A stretch of 40,191 bases of DNA, taken from contig DASWIE010000051.1 of assembly GCA_036397815.1 (NCBI GenBank), forward strand, positions 1 through 40,191. Direction: 5' to 3'. Positions 15,439 to 25,651 of this stretch are shown here, piece after piece; position 1 is the stretch's first letter; each line of letters starts with the position of its first letter. A program made the translations under genes and the position numbers. A model generated the notes under the pieces. The model was not told the origin of the DNA and made no database searches. It saw only the letters and a program-made list of their open reading frames with translations. The DNA comes from DASQFY01 sp036397815. Its GTDB lineage: Bacteria; Chloroflexota; Limnocylindria; QHBO01.

Positions 15439-15665
15439 GCCGCGCCGGCGCGCAGGACGCGATCGCTCTGGATCGCGAACGTGCAGCGCGCCTCGGCGAG
15501 TCCCAGGATGCCGATCAGCTGCTGGTCGACGTAGAGCTGTCGGCAGGGCACGCACAGTGCGCCTGGAATCGCGAAGAAGAGGCGCTCGTCCGCCGCAGCA
15601 TCGCGGAAGGCGGTGTCGAACACGCTCGTCAGGAGCTCCCCGTCGCAGAAGCGACAGGTCTCCAT
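15435..15665 (-). CDS. Small CxxC-CxxC zinc-binding protein
   Basis: A 76-residue protein METCRFCDGEL... with two cysteine pairs, CRFC near residues 4-7 and CVPC near 38-41, which would coordinate one zinc or iron in a rubredoxin-like knuckle. Between them is FFAIPGALCVPC, and the tail is YVDQQLIGILGLAEARC. The overall look resembles YgiT-type zinc-finger proteins. I do not recognise a specific family. The start at 15665 is chosen because its ATG lies inside GACCGATG and gives a compact protein; a longer frame to 15731 adds residues without pattern. The stop interlocks with the holA stop (shared CTAG at 15435-15438). Confidence 0.72.
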   Translation of the reverse strand: METCRFCDGELLTSVFDTAFRDAAADERLFFAIPGALCVPCRQLYVDQQLIGILGLAEARCTFAIQSDRVLRAGAA

Positions 15666-15745
15666 CGGTCGCGATCCTCGCGCTTGCTCGGTCATGGCGC
15701 GGAGGATGGGTCCGGGGTGGGGCGCCCTCAATAGGAGGACCGTCG

Positions 15746-15820
15746 CCCATCGGACTAGTACCCTCGCAGTACGGGCGGACTGTACGCTTTCCGTCCTGGT
15801 ACCGAGCCGGTACCGATGGG
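15746..15820. repeat. Inverted repeat with a cluster of five GTAC sites
   Basis: CCCATCGG (15746-15753) and CCGATGGG (15813-15820) are perfect inverted copies. Between and within them GTAC occurs at 15758, 15769, 15782, 15799 and 15810, two of them as GGTACC. The element lies between the rsfS stop and the small zinc-protein gene, both on the minus strand. It could be the rsfS terminator, a promoter region with operators, or both. Confidence 0.6.
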
Positions 15821-15824
15821 TGGG

Positions 15825-16244
15825 CTAGACGACGCGGACCACCTGCGCGGCCTTGCTCCAGAGCCGCTCCAGGCCGTAGTACTCCCGCTCCTCGGGCGCG
15901 AAGAGGTGGACGATCACGCTTCCGTAGTCGATCAGCACCCAACGCGCGCCGCCCTTGCCCTCGATGCCGAGCGGCTTGATCCCCTCCTCGCGAAGCTCGT
16001 CCACGATCGCCTGGCTGAGCGCCTGGACCTGGCGGTCGCTGCGCCCCGACGCGATCACGAAGTAGTCAGCCATGGTGGTGACCTCGGACGTCCGCAGCAG
16101 CACGATGTCGGCCGCCTTCTTGTCCGAGGCGACCTCGACGATCCGATGCGCTAGCTCGCCGGGATCGACCTCGACCTGCTCCTCGACGCGTCTTGCCAGC
16201 TCGTTCTCCCCGTACTCCGGCCCCGGCCGGGGCTCGTCCGTCAT
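15825..16244 (-). CDS. rsfS: Ribosomal silencing factor RsfS
   Basis: A 139-residue RsfS/Iojap protein. After a 25-residue acidic leader comes the conserved domain (LAHRIVEVASDKKAADIVLLRTS, then MADYFVIASGRSDRQVQAL, EGKGGARWVLIDYGSVIVHLF and EEREYYGLERLW). RsfS binds large-subunit protein uL14 and blocks subunit joining when nutrients are scarce. The ATG overlaps the nadD stop (ATGA), and obg-nadD-rsfS is a well-conserved bacterial order, so all three should be on one transcript. Confidence 0.96.
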   Translation of the reverse strand: MTDEPRPGPEYGENELARRVEEQVEVDPGELAHRIVEVASDKKAADIVLLRTSEVTTMADYFVIASGRSDRQVQALSQAIVDELREEGIKPLGIEGKGGARWVLIDYGSVIVHLFAPEEREYYGLERLWSKAAQVVRVV

Positions 16245-16969
16245 CCGCGCGCGGGCCGCCGATAGAGGCCGCGCTCGACGATCAGCGCCTCGACCGCCCG
16301 GGGCACAAGGTAGCGGATGGCCTGGCCGGCCGCCACCCGTCGCCGGATCTCCGACGCACTGACGTCGAGCGACGGGCCGTCCAGCAGGTGGATGCGCGAG
16401 GCCGCGGGGCCGAAGCGGCGGCGCAGGTCATCGCGGTCCGGCGCGGCGATCCCGGGCCGCGGTCCGACCGCCCACTCGACCAGCGACAGCAGCCGGTCCG
16501 GTTCGCGCCAGGTCTCGATCTGCGCCAGCGAGTCGGCGGCCATGAGCAGGTAGAGGCGCGCCCCGGCGTACATCCGCAGCAGCTCGTCGACGCTGTCGAC
16601 GGTGAACGAGGGCCCCGGGCGCTCCATCTCGATCGGGCACAGGCTGAATGCCGGGTCGCCCGAGATCGCCAGCCGCGTCATCAGCAGGCGCTCGGCGGCC
16701 GAGGTCACCTTGCGGCCTCGCTTGTGGGGCGGCTGCCCGGCGGGCATGAACAGGACGCGATCGAGGCTGAGCGCGTCAGCGGCCAGTGTGGCCAGCCACA
16801 GGTGCCCGACGTGGGGCGGATCGAAGGTGCCGCCCAGGACGCCGATCCGCTCCGGCGCGCCGCCGATGCGCTCGCGCCGCGGTCGAGTCTGGGGTCGGCG
16901 CAGCGACGCGGCGCGCGCACGGTCCGCCGTCCTCGCAGGCCGTGATGCGACCGCGACCTCGGGGGTCAT
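16241..16969 (-). CDS. nadD: Nicotinate-nucleotide adenylyltransferase
   Basis: NadD condenses nicotinate mononucleotide with ATP to form deamido-NAD. The catalytic core opens with GVLGGTFDPPHVGHLWLA (the GxFDPxHxGH nucleotidyltransferase signature) and continues with LFMPAGQPPHKRG, ISGDPAFSLCPIEMERPGPSF and a C-terminal SASEIRRRVAAGQAIRYLVP motif (ISxTxIR type). From the ATG at 16969 the product is 242 residues, with about 45 Arg/Ala-rich residues before the core; that extension is unusual and the true start may be further in. The ATG overlaps the obg stop, and the stop overlaps the rsfS start. Confidence 0.95.
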   Translation of the reverse strand: MTPEVAVASRPARTADRARAASLRRPQTRPRRERIGGAPERIGVLGGTFDPPHVGHLWLATLAADALSLDRVLFMPAGQPPHKRGRKVTSAAERLLMTRLAISGDPAFSLCPIEMERPGPSFTVDSVDELLRMYAGARLYLLMAADSLAQIETWREPDRLLSLVEWAVGPRPGIAAPDRDDLRRRFGPAASRIHLLDGPSLDVSASEIRRRVAAGQAIRYLVPRAVEALIVERGLYRRPARG

Positions 16970-18252
16970 CCCTCTTCCCACTCCAGCTCGATGGTGCCGA
17001 TGCGGACGGTGGTGCCCGCCGAAGCGCCCAGCCGGCGGAGCTCCGCGTCGATGCCGAGCCGCTCGAGGCTGCGCTGGAAGCGCTCCCGCGATTCGGGATT
17101 CTCGAAATCGGTCCGCGCCGCGCTGGCCTCGATGCGGCGGCCGCGGACGCGCAGCGCATCGGCCTCGGCCACGACCTGCCATCCGGCGTCGAGCGGGTCG
17201 AATCGATGGACTCGCATCTCGGTCGGCGCTGCAGCCACCGGCTCGCGCGCGGCCGCCTCGTCGAGGGCCTCGGCCAGCGCTCGCCGCAGCTCCGCGAGGC
17301 CGGTCCCGGCATGCGCCGAGACCGCGATCGGCTTGTGCCCCGCCGCGCGGAGGCTGGCGCGCAAGGCGGGCCATCGCTCGCGGACCAGCGGCAGGTCGTG
17401 CTTCGTGACGACCATCGGCATCGGCCGCTCCAACAGTGCGGGGTCGTGCTGGCGCAGCTCGTCCTCGACCGTCAGCCATTCGGCGGCCGCATCCACCGCC
17501 GCGCCGTCGACCACGGCCACCAGCACTCGGGTCCGCTCCACGTGGCGCAGGAACGCGTGGCCCAGCCCTCGACCCTCGTTCGCTCCCTCGATCAGGCCCG
17601 GCACGTCGGCGATCACCGCGCGGCGCTCGTCGTCCAGGGCCAGGACGCCGAGATTCGGGCTCGTGGTCGTGAACGGATAGTCGCCGACCTCTGGTCGCGC
17701 CGCCGTCAGGGCGGCCAGCAGGGTCGACTTCCCGGCGTTCGGCGCTCCGATCAGGCCGATATCGGCGATCAGCTTCAGCTCGAGCTCGACCCACCGCTCT
17801 TCGCCTGGCTCGCCCTTCTCGAAATGGGTGGGGGCCCGATGGGTGGGACTCGCGAAGTGGACATTGCCGCGGCCGCCACGACCGCCGCGGGCGACCAGCA
17901 GTCGATCGCCGGGGGCGAGCAGCTCCCCGATCCAGGCGCCGCCATCGGGCGTGTCGCCTGCCTCGCGCACCACGGTGCCGGGTGGAACCTGAAGGACGAC
18001 GTCCGCGCCGTTGGCGCCATGCGACCGGCGGCGCGATCCCTCGCCGCCCGGCTTGGCACGGAAGTGGCGCCGCCGCCGGAAGTCGGCCAGGGTCGTCATG
18101 CCCGCTTCGGCGACCAGGATCACGGCGCCGCCGCGCCCACCGTCGCCGCCATCGGGCCCGCCGCGAGGAACGTGCGCCTCGCGCCGGAACGAGGCCGATC
18201 CATCGCCGCCGGCTCCGGCAGAGACGAGGATCCGTGCGTGGTCAGCGAACAC
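16966..18252 (-). CDS. obg: GTPase Obg/CgtA with C-terminal OCT domain
   Basis: A 428-residue GTPase needed for late 50S ribosome assembly. The N-terminal glycine-rich Obg fold (SAGAGGDGSASFRREAHVPRGGPDGGDGG) covers about residues 1-155. The G domain follows with the P-loop IGAPNAGKST, the switch region YPFTTTSPNLGV, DVPGL (G3), TKHD (G4, usually NKxD, here T) and SA (G5). Residues about 340-428 form the OCT domain (VHRFDPLDAGWQVVAEADALRVRGRRIE). It heads the obg-nadD-rsfS operon. Confidence 0.97.
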   Translation of the reverse strand: MFADHARILVSAGAGGDGSASFRREAHVPRGGPDGGDGGRGGAVILVAEAGMTTLADFRRRRHFRAKPGGEGSRRRSHGANGADVVLQVPPGTVVREAGDTPDGGAWIGELLAPGDRLLVARGGRGGRGNVHFASPTHRAPTHFEKGEPGEERWVELELKLIADIGLIGAPNAGKSTLLAALTAARPEVGDYPFTTTSPNLGVLALDDERRAVIADVPGLIEGANEGRGLGHAFLRHVERTRVLVAVVDGAAVDAAAEWLTVEDELRQHDPALLERPMPMVVTKHDLPLVRERWPALRASLRAAGHKPIAVSAHAGTGLAELRRALAEALDEAAAREPVAAAPTEMRVHRFDPLDAGWQVVAEADALRVRGRRIEASAARTDFENPESRERFQRSLERLGIDAELRRLGASAGTTVRIGTIELEWEEG

Positions 18253-18272
18253 GGGCTGAGGATAGCAATGGG

Positions 18273-18300
18273 CTGGCCGTCCGCAGCTGGCCGTCCGCAG
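18273..18300. repeat. 14-bp tandem duplication
   Basis: CTGGCCGTCCGCAG occurs twice, exactly head to tail, in the 97-bp gap between the M23-peptidase stop and the obg start, about 20 bp upstream of obg. Probably a simple tandem duplication. Confidence 0.85.
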
Positions 18301-18349
18301 CCGGCCATCTGGCTGGGCGCGGGCCGGGCCGCGGAGCCGGGCGGGCCGA

Positions 18350-19087
18350 CTACAGGTAGCGCAGCGGGTTGACGATCGCGCCGCCGACGATCGTCTCGAA
18401 GTGCACGTGTGGCCCGGTGCAGAGGCCGGTGCAGCCGACGGCCGCGATCCCCTGGCCCTTGGCGACCGCCTGACCCGGTCCGACCCAGATCGACCCGAGG
18501 TGGTTGTAGACCGTCACGATCCCGTTGCCGTGATCGATCTGCACCACCAGCCCGCCACCGTTGTTCCGCCAGCCGGCCCAGGTGACCACGCCGCCGTCGG
18601 CGGCGACGACCGTAGTGCCGTACGGCGCGGCGATGTCGATCGCGGGATGCCAGGAAGAGAAGTACTGGCTGATGCTGCCCGAGACTGGCCAGGCGAGCAC
18701 GCCGCTGCCAACGACCACCTGGGTCGTGGGGGCCGGGGCCTTGGCCGCGGGGCGGGGTGCTGGCGTTGGGGCGGGCGGCGCGACGGGCGTGGGGAGCGGC
18801 GTCGGCGCGGCGGTCGGCTCGAAGCGCGGCACGGCGCGCGACAGATCAGGGTCGGGACCCGAGGAATCCGGGACGAGCTCGAAGCGAGCGATGCGATCGA
18901 GTGACTGCTCGGCCGCGGCGGCGCCGCGAGCGGAGGCGACGAGATCGAGCGGGGTGCTGACACCCGCAGCGCCGATGGCGAACGCGGAGCTGAAGGCGAC
19001 CAGGCCGATGACGATCACGTGTGCGAACGCCCGCGAGATCGGGCGCGCATTGGTCAAACGGCGCAGCGGCCGTCGTGGATCGGGCAA
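18350..19087 (-). CDS. M23-family (LytM-like) peptidoglycan peptidase
   Basis: A 245-residue exported protein. Residues about 20-45 are a single hydrophobic signal/anchor (AHVIVIGLVAFSSAFAIGAAG). A Pro/Ala/Thr-rich linker follows (about 80-120), and then the M23 domain: WHPAIDIAAPYGTTVVAADGG supplies the first His and Asp zinc ligands, YNHLGS the substrate loop, and GPHVHFE the HxH pair. Such enzymes cut peptide cross-links in peptidoglycan. The best start is TTG at 19087, preceded by GGGAG, since no ATG or GTG fits well. A 10-bp hairpin covers this start codon. It lies between obg and the amidase gene, with its own promoter upstream. Confidence 0.88.
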   Translation of the reverse strand: MPDPRRPLRRLTNARPISRAFAHVIVIGLVAFSSAFAIGAAGVSTPLDLVASARGAAAAEQSLDRIARFELVPDSSGPDPDLSRAVPRFEPTAAPTPLPTPVAPPAPTPAPRPAAKAPAPTTQVVVGSGVLAWPVSGSISQYFSSWHPAIDIAAPYGTTVVAADGGVVTWAGWRNNGGGLVVQIDHGNGIVTVYNHLGSIWVGPGQAVAKGQGIAAVGCTGLCTGPHVHFETIVGGAIVNPLRYL

Positions 19088-19130
19088 TAGAGACGCTCCC
19101 GCGGCATAGGTGTTCGTCGGTGCCCGATCC
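19077..19130 (-). promoter_or_regulatory. Start-codon-sequestering hairpin in the M23-peptidase leader
   Basis: On the minus strand GGATCGGGCA (19130-19121) and TGCCCGATCC (19086-19077) form a perfect 10-bp stem. Two of the three bases of the TTG start codon (19087-19085) are in the 3' arm and the GGGAG ribosome-binding site is in the loop. This layout could control translation initiation. No known riboswitch class could be recognised. Confidence 0.6.
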
Positions 19131-19188
19131 CGCTCAACCCCCGAGCCGGTGGAAGGCAGCGCACCGGTCCGAGATCGTGCCGAGCCCG

Positions 19189-19218
19189 ATGGTAGCAGCG
19201 GCCTTCACGATGGGTCAA
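19189..19218 (-). promoter_or_regulatory. Promoter of the M23-peptidase gene
   Basis: TTGACC (19218-19213) and TACCAT (19194-19189) on the minus strand are separated by 18 bp. Transcription would start near 19182, giving a leader of about 95 nt. Confidence 0.7.
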
Positions 19219-19246
19219 CCCGCCAATCCTGGCGGTGGTGGCAGCG

Positions 19247-20635
19247 TCAGCCTGGGGGCCATGCGAGCTGAAGCGGCGGCGACCCCAGATCGGCGAACGT
19301 TCCTCCGGTGCCCGAAAGGGTGATCCACGCGACCTGGCGGGCGGACGGGTCCGACGGTGGAGCGATCGGAAGATGCAGCTCGACCGACTCCCCCGGCCCC
19401 AGCGCTGGGACCTCCACCGGCAGGCCCTCCAGGTCGTCGGGCGGCACGCGCAGGAAGGGCTGGTCGGTCGCGCCCCAGCCGGCGAGAAGAGCCAGGCCAT
19501 CCTGCCAGGGCTGGGTGCCGGTGTTGGTCAGCACCACTGCCAGCCCGGCCTCCTGCACGTCGGCCGGCAGATCGGCGATCCAGAACTGTGGGCCATCGCC
19601 ATCGATCGGCTGCGGGGCGCTGCCGACGACGGGCTCCACCGCCGGGACCGAGTAGCGGACCGCCTGCTCACGACCGCCGAAGTAGGCAGCCAGCGCGCGG
19701 TAGATGCCGTCCGCGGCGGCCGCCTGCCCGGCCGACGACGCGAGGAGGTCGTGCTCCGCGGCGAGCGTGATCGAGCCGACCTCGGCGAGCACCGACGGCA
19801 TGAGCGCGCCGCGGGTGGGCTGCTTGCGCGGATCGGGCCGGTCGGGAGTGGGCTCGAGCAGCGGCGGCGCGACCATGTACAGGTTGTGCGCTCCGATGCC
19901 ACGGTCCTGCCGTGGGTAGTCCGCCACGCCCGCCATGGCGGCGACCACCTCATCCTGGATCAGCCCTGCCAGACCCTCCGTGGCAGAGATGCCCCAGGGC
20001 GTCTCATCGGTGTAGAAGGTCTCGCTGGCCGCGATCTCGAGCACCACCCCGTCCTGTGTCAACGAGTTGATGTGGATGCTGACCAGGACGTCGGCACGGG
20101 CCACGTTGGCCAGGTCGAGCCTGGCCTGCAGCTCGTCGCGGGTGCGGACCTTGCCCTCCAGGTCCTCCGGATGGAAGCCCGACTCGCCATCCCCATTCAC
20201 GTCCCGCCAGGCGGGCCCATCGCAGCCCAGGTCCGGGTAATCGTCACCTGACAGCGCCTCGTCGGACGCCCGCGTCATCACGACCCGCACGCCCTGCGCT
20301 GCCAGCCGGTCGCGAAGGTCCAGGCCGATCGCCAGCGTCATCGTCTTCTCGGCAAAGTCGACGCCCCGCCGGCGCGGGTCCGGAACGCCCCAGTCGAGGC
20401 AGCCGCCGTGCCCGGGATCGATCGCCACCACCAGCGAGCCTGGATTTGGGGCGTACACCTCGCTCTCCGAGCCCGGAGCCGCGATCACCTCGCCGGCGAT
20501 CGCCTCTGAGGCTGGCGCCGAGGGCGAGGCCGATGCGGTGGCGGACGAGCTGGCCGGCGGCGTCTCGCCGCAGGATATCAGCAGGACCGAGAGGAGGAGC
20601 AGCGCGACGGGCAGTCGGCGCGAGCTGACGGTCAC
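19247..20635 (-). CDS. N-acetylmuramoyl-L-alanine amidase (Amidase_3) lipoprotein
   Basis: A 462-residue exported lipoprotein (MTVSSRRLPVALLLLSVLLISC, lipobox Cys22). After a Ser/Ala-rich linker comes an Amidase_3 domain: IDPGHGG gives the first zinc His, the Glu of VDFAEKTMTLA the second ligand, VSIHINS the third, and LAEVGSIT the catalytic Glu. It removes stem peptides from muramic acid in peptidoglycan. Residues about 345-462 form a beta-rich C-terminal domain (LAVVLTNTGTQPWQDGLALLA) resembling NEW3-like or immunoglobulin-like modules, perhaps for wall binding. The start is GTG at 20635, 18 bp after the rho stop, so it is likely co-transcribed with rho. Confidence 0.92.
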   Translation of the reverse strand: MTVSSRRLPVALLLLSVLLISCGETPPASSSATASASPSAPASEAIAGEVIAAPGSESEVYAPNPGSLVVAIDPGHGGCLDWGVPDPRRRGVDFAEKTMTLAIGLDLRDRLAAQGVRVVMTRASDEALSGDDYPDLGCDGPAWRDVNGDGESGFHPEDLEGKVRTRDELQARLDLANVARADVLVSIHINSLTQDGVVLEIAASETFYTDETPWGISATEGLAGLIQDEVVAAMAGVADYPRQDRGIGAHNLYMVAPPLLEPTPDRPDPRKQPTRGALMPSVLAEVGSITLAAEHDLLASSAGQAAAADGIYRALAAYFGGREQAVRYSVPAVEPVVGSAPQPIDGDGPQFWIADLPADVQEAGLAVVLTNTGTQPWQDGLALLAGWGATDQPFLRVPPDDLEGLPVEVPALGPGESVELHLPIAPPSDPSARQVAWITLSGTGGTFADLGSPPLQLAWPPG

Positions 20636-20653
20636 GGGACGCGCGGTACTTGG

Positions 20654-22126
20654 CTAGCGCTCGGAGGCTTCTACGCTCTTGCTGAGCGATACCAGGAACT
20701 CGGCGTTGTTCTTGGTCTTGCCAAGCCGCTGCATGAGCAGCTCGATCCCCTCGTTGGGGCCGACCGCGCTCAGCATGCGACGCATGGTCCACACCATCCG
20801 CAGCGAGTTCTCGTCGAGCAGCAGCTCCTCGCGACGCGTGCCGGAGCGCAGCACGTCGACCGCCGGGAAGATCCGCTTGTCGCTCAGCTTGCGGTCCAGC
20901 GCCAGCTCCATGTTGCCGGTGCCCTTGAATTCCTCGTAGATCACGTCGTCCATCCGCGAGCCGGTGTCGACCAGGCAGGTGGCGATGATCGTCAGCGAGC
21001 CGCCGTGCTCGATGTTGCGGGCGGCGCCGAAGAAGCGCTTCGGAGGATAGAGGGCCACCGGGTCGACGCCACCGGAGAGGGTCTTGCCCGATGCCGGCAG
21101 CGCCAGGTTGTAGGCGCGCGCCAGGCGGGTGATCGAGTCGAGCAGGATCACCACGTCGCGGCCGGTCTCGACCTGCCGCTTGGCGATCTCGAGCGCCATC
21201 TCCGCCACGCGGGTGTGGTTCTCGGTCGGCTCGTCGAAGGTGGAGGCGTAGATCTCGCCCTTCACGCTGCGGCTCATGTCGGTGACCTCCTCCGGCCGCT
21301 CGCCGATGAGGGCGACCATGAGGAGGGTCTCCGGGTAGTTCTCGGTGATGCCGTGCGCGATCTGCTTCAGCACGGTCGTCTTGCCGGCCTTGGCCGGCGA
21401 CAGGATCAGGCCGCGCTGTCCCTTGCCGATGGGGCTGATCAGGTTGATGAGGCGCTGGGTGAGGTTCTTCTGATCGGTCTCGATGTCGAACATCTCGTCC
21501 GGAAAGACGGGCACCAGCGTGTCGAAGTAGGGCCGTCGCTTGGCCACCTCGGGGTCGACGCCGTTCACGGTGTCGACGCGGAGCAGGCCCCAGTACTTCT
21601 CCTGGTCCTTGGGCGGACGCGTCTGGCCGGTCACCTTGTCGCCGGTGCGCAGGCCGAAGCGCCGCACCTGGGAGGAGCTCACGTAGATGTCGTCGTTGGA
21701 TGGCATCACGCCGTTGCGGCGCAGGAAGCCGAAGCCCTCGTCAACGATCTCCAGGATCCCGCTGGCAATCCCCGGCTGGCCGTTCTGCTCACGCCGCGGC
21801 TGGGTGGGCGCCAGGGGGACCACGTCGAGCAGCTTGAGGACGAGGTCCGAGTGCTCGAGCAGCTCGTGACCCTCCACACCGAGCTCGGAGGCCAGCTCGC
21901 GCAGCTCGTCGACGCTCTTGGCCTGGAGGTCGGCAAGGTTCATGCCGCCTTCAAAGTCGTCCTCGTCCGTCGGGAACGGTCCGGCGTAGATCGACGAGTA
22001 GCCGCCGGTGGCATACGCGTTCCGGCGCTGCTGGTAGGCGGGGCGGGGCTGCTGACGGCGTGCGCCGCCGCCGTCAGGGCGACGCCGCGGCCGTCCGCGG
22101 CGCGGGGGTCGTGCTTCTTCGTTCAT
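20654..22126 (-). CDS. rho: Transcription termination factor Rho
   Basis: A 490-residue RecA-like RNA-DNA helicase. The first 60 residues are an Arg/Gly/Pro-rich extension common in high-GC bacteria. Then come a Rho_N helical domain (LADLQAKSVDELRELASELG), the cold-shock RNA-binding fold (ASGILEIVDEGFGFLRR), and the ATPase: Walker A SPAKAGKTT, VALIGERPEEVTDM, DSITRLARAYN, LSGGVD (Q/R loop region) and the catalytic arginines in TGSRMDDVIYEEFKGTGNMEL. Length and motifs are complete. It probably shares a transcript with the following amidase. Its 184-bp leader contains hairpins and may allow the self-attenuation known for rho in other bacteria. Confidence 0.98.
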   Translation of the reverse strand: MNEEARPPRRGRPRRRPDGGGARRQQPRPAYQQRRNAYATGGYSSIYAGPFPTDEDDFEGGMNLADLQAKSVDELRELASELGVEGHELLEHSDLVLKLLDVVPLAPTQPRREQNGQPGIASGILEIVDEGFGFLRRNGVMPSNDDIYVSSSQVRRFGLRTGDKVTGQTRPPKDQEKYWGLLRVDTVNGVDPEVAKRRPYFDTLVPVFPDEMFDIETDQKNLTQRLINLISPIGKGQRGLILSPAKAGKTTVLKQIAHGITENYPETLLMVALIGERPEEVTDMSRSVKGEIYASTFDEPTENHTRVAEMALEIAKRQVETGRDVVILLDSITRLARAYNLALPASGKTLSGGVDPVALYPPKRFFGAARNIEHGGSLTIIATCLVDTGSRMDDVIYEEFKGTGNMELALDRKLSDKRIFPAVDVLRSGTRREELLLDENSLRMVWTMRRMLSAVGPNEGIELLMQRLGKTKNNAEFLVSLSKSVEASER

Positions 22127-22310
22127 GCTGTTGCGGGAGTGACCTCGATCGGGCTGTGGGGTGGCGGGTGCGGCTGCACCGCTCCTCTCCCTTGAAGAGG
22201 GATGAGGCGGGATACCGGCAGGAGCGACAGCTGAACTTCGGCAACGGGAGCGTCCGTGCCACGCTCGGGAGTGTCGCTCTCGTCCGTGGGACGAGTGGCG
22301 GTCAGCCGGG
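22127..22310 (-). other. 184-bp rho leader with hairpins
   Basis: No gene is seen. On the minus strand there is a perfect 7-bp stem with a 3-nt loop (22295-22279, CTCGTCC/GGACGAG) just past the peptidase stop, which could end that transcript. Nearer rho are small stems TCCCT/AGGGA and GGTGC/GCACC. Confidence 0.45.
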
Positions 22311-23918
22311 TCAGACCTTGCGGGTCCCTGCGCGGGTGGTGATGTTGGGCCCGCCGTATCCGCTCATCTCGCCGATGAGCCGCGTCCGGATCTGACGCAA
22401 GACCGGTCGCCAGTCCAGACGATCATACCCGAGATGCGCAACCACGTCTTGCGCATTCCACTCCTGCCCTCGCGACCAGCTGCGCCGCAACGTCTCGCCC
22501 GCCGCCGGCTCGCGCCACCATCGCTCGCCGTGACGCGCCTTCAAGGCCGCCGCGAGGCTGCCCTCCAGCATCCAGGCGCGTAGGTAGCGCGCCGCGTAGA
22601 AGTGGTCGTCCAGATCGGCCAGGAAGCTCGCCTCCGGAATGCGCACCCCGATGAGGAGGCCGAGCAGGCCGGTGTAGTAGGCGCGCGCCAGACCGATGGC
22701 GGCGTCGCGATGCAGTCTGAGCTCGTACAGAAGCTTGGCAACGTAGCGGCGCAGGTAGACGAGCTTGCGGAACGCCGCGAAGTCGACCCAACCGGCCGCC
22801 TCGCCGTCCGGCATGTCCAGGTGCTCGGCCAGCCAGTCCGGCTCCAACATCAGGTACTGGAGCAGGAAGGCGTACGCCTCGGTGACGGAGTTGTCGCCCA
22901 CGTACCTCCACGCCATCGGCAGCTTCGGGTCGACGTGCGCGAAATGCTCGACGTGCCCGAGCTCGTGGAGCAGGCCGTCGTAGTCGTCGTGTCCACCCCG
23001 CGGCTGCACCACCAGGCGCACGTCCTGTGGGACGCGCACGGGCACCGCAAAGGCGCGCGGCGACTTGTTCGGCCGCGGCTGCAGGTCGAGCGTGACATTC
23101 GCCTGTTCCCGCATGTCGATGCCCAGCCCGGAGAGCGTGGCCTCGGCGATCGAGAGCATGCGGCGCGGGTCGAACCACGGGTCCCAGCCGTTGCCGCGCA
23201 GCAGGTGAGCCAGGTCGGCCGACGAGGCATCGCCCTGCTCGATATCGATCTCGGCCAGGTAGCGGCGGAGGGCCGCGAAGTAGACCGTCTCGGACTCGAC
23301 CAGGAACTGCTGCAGGTCGCTGGCCAGCGCGTCCACGTCGATGTCGTGCAGCTCGCGGATGAGGGTCGGCTCATCGGCGTAGCCGAGCTCCGTCATCGCG
23401 GTCCGCAGCCGCTCCAGCCGGTTCAGCCGCAGCGGGTTGATCGCTTCGACCGCCTCCTGGTAGCTGGCATCCATGGCGTTGCGTTCGCCGCGGTGGGTGA
23501 TCTGCGCGATCCGGATCGGCGCCTCGCGATAGCTGATCCGCTCGCCGCGCCAGATGATGGCGGCCTGTGCCTCGGCGGCCTGGATCGCATCGGTCAGGTC
23601 GGCGACCTGTCGATGCAGGTAGCCCTCGACCGCGAAGGCGAGCAGCGCGCTTGCCTGCCGCGCCGCGGCGTCGGCGCCCGAGGCGAGCGCCCGCAGGCCG
23701 TCGATCGCCGACCGCTCGAAGAGGGCGGCGTACCGCTCGTAGATCGCCGCCATGCCCAGCTCGTCACGCTGGCCCGACAGGGCGGCGAAGTAGGCCTCGC
23801 CCGCCTCGGCCATGAACCCGGCCACCCGACGCTCGTAGGCGACGCGGCTGAATGCCGGCTTCGCCACCGCCGTCCGGCCGGCGGCCGAGCGGCTGGGGCC
23901 CGCGCGACGGGTCGTCAT
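22311..23918 (-). CDS. HELGH zinc metallopeptidase (M3-like gluzincin)
   Basis: A 535-residue, mostly helical cytosolic protein. The zinc-binding motif is HELGH at residues 318-322, with a likely third ligand E347 in SVTEAYAFL, 25 residues further on; this spacing is that of M3/M32-type gluzincins. The N-terminal 300 residues are helix-rich and lack a signal peptide, and the C-terminal part (YYTGLLGLLIGVRIPEASFL, then ARYLRAWMLEGSL) completes the clam-shell. It probably trims peptides; the substrate is unknown. ATG at 23918 is 4 bp after the pyrG stop in the context AACCGATG, so the gene is likely in the pyrG operon. The open frame further upstream overlaps pyrG and is not used. Confidence 0.82.
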   Translation of the reverse strand: MTTRRAGPSRSAAGRTAVAKPAFSRVAYERRVAGFMAEAGEAYFAALSGQRDELGMAAIYERYAALFERSAIDGLRALASGADAAARQASALLAFAVEGYLHRQVADLTDAIQAAEAQAAIIWRGERISYREAPIRIAQITHRGERNAMDASYQEAVEAINPLRLNRLERLRTAMTELGYADEPTLIRELHDIDVDALASDLQQFLVESETVYFAALRRYLAEIDIEQGDASSADLAHLLRGNGWDPWFDPRRMLSIAEATLSGLGIDMREQANVTLDLQPRPNKSPRAFAVPVRVPQDVRLVVQPRGGHDDYDGLLHELGHVEHFAHVDPKLPMAWRYVGDNSVTEAYAFLLQYLMLEPDWLAEHLDMPDGEAAGWVDFAAFRKLVYLRRYVAKLLYELRLHRDAAIGLARAYYTGLLGLLIGVRIPEASFLADLDDHFYAARYLRAWMLEGSLAAALKARHGERWWREPAAGETLRRSWSRGQEWNAQDVVAHLGYDRLDWRPVLRQIRTRLIGEMSGYGGPNITTRAGTRKV

Positions 23919-23922
23919 CGGT

Positions 23923-25623
<1,701 letters not shown>

Positions 25624-25651
25624 TGGTCTGAGAACCTCCGGGGTTTTTCCG

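Noticed and set aside
19054..19113. Short frame MPRERLYCPIHDGRCAV in the M23 leader
   Set aside because: Seventeen codons overlapping the peptidase start without support; could be a leader peptide but nothing proves it.
19088..19182. c-di-AMP (ydaO) riboswitch upstream of the M23 peptidase
   Set aside because: Context would fit, but the conserved blocks I know of that class are not present.
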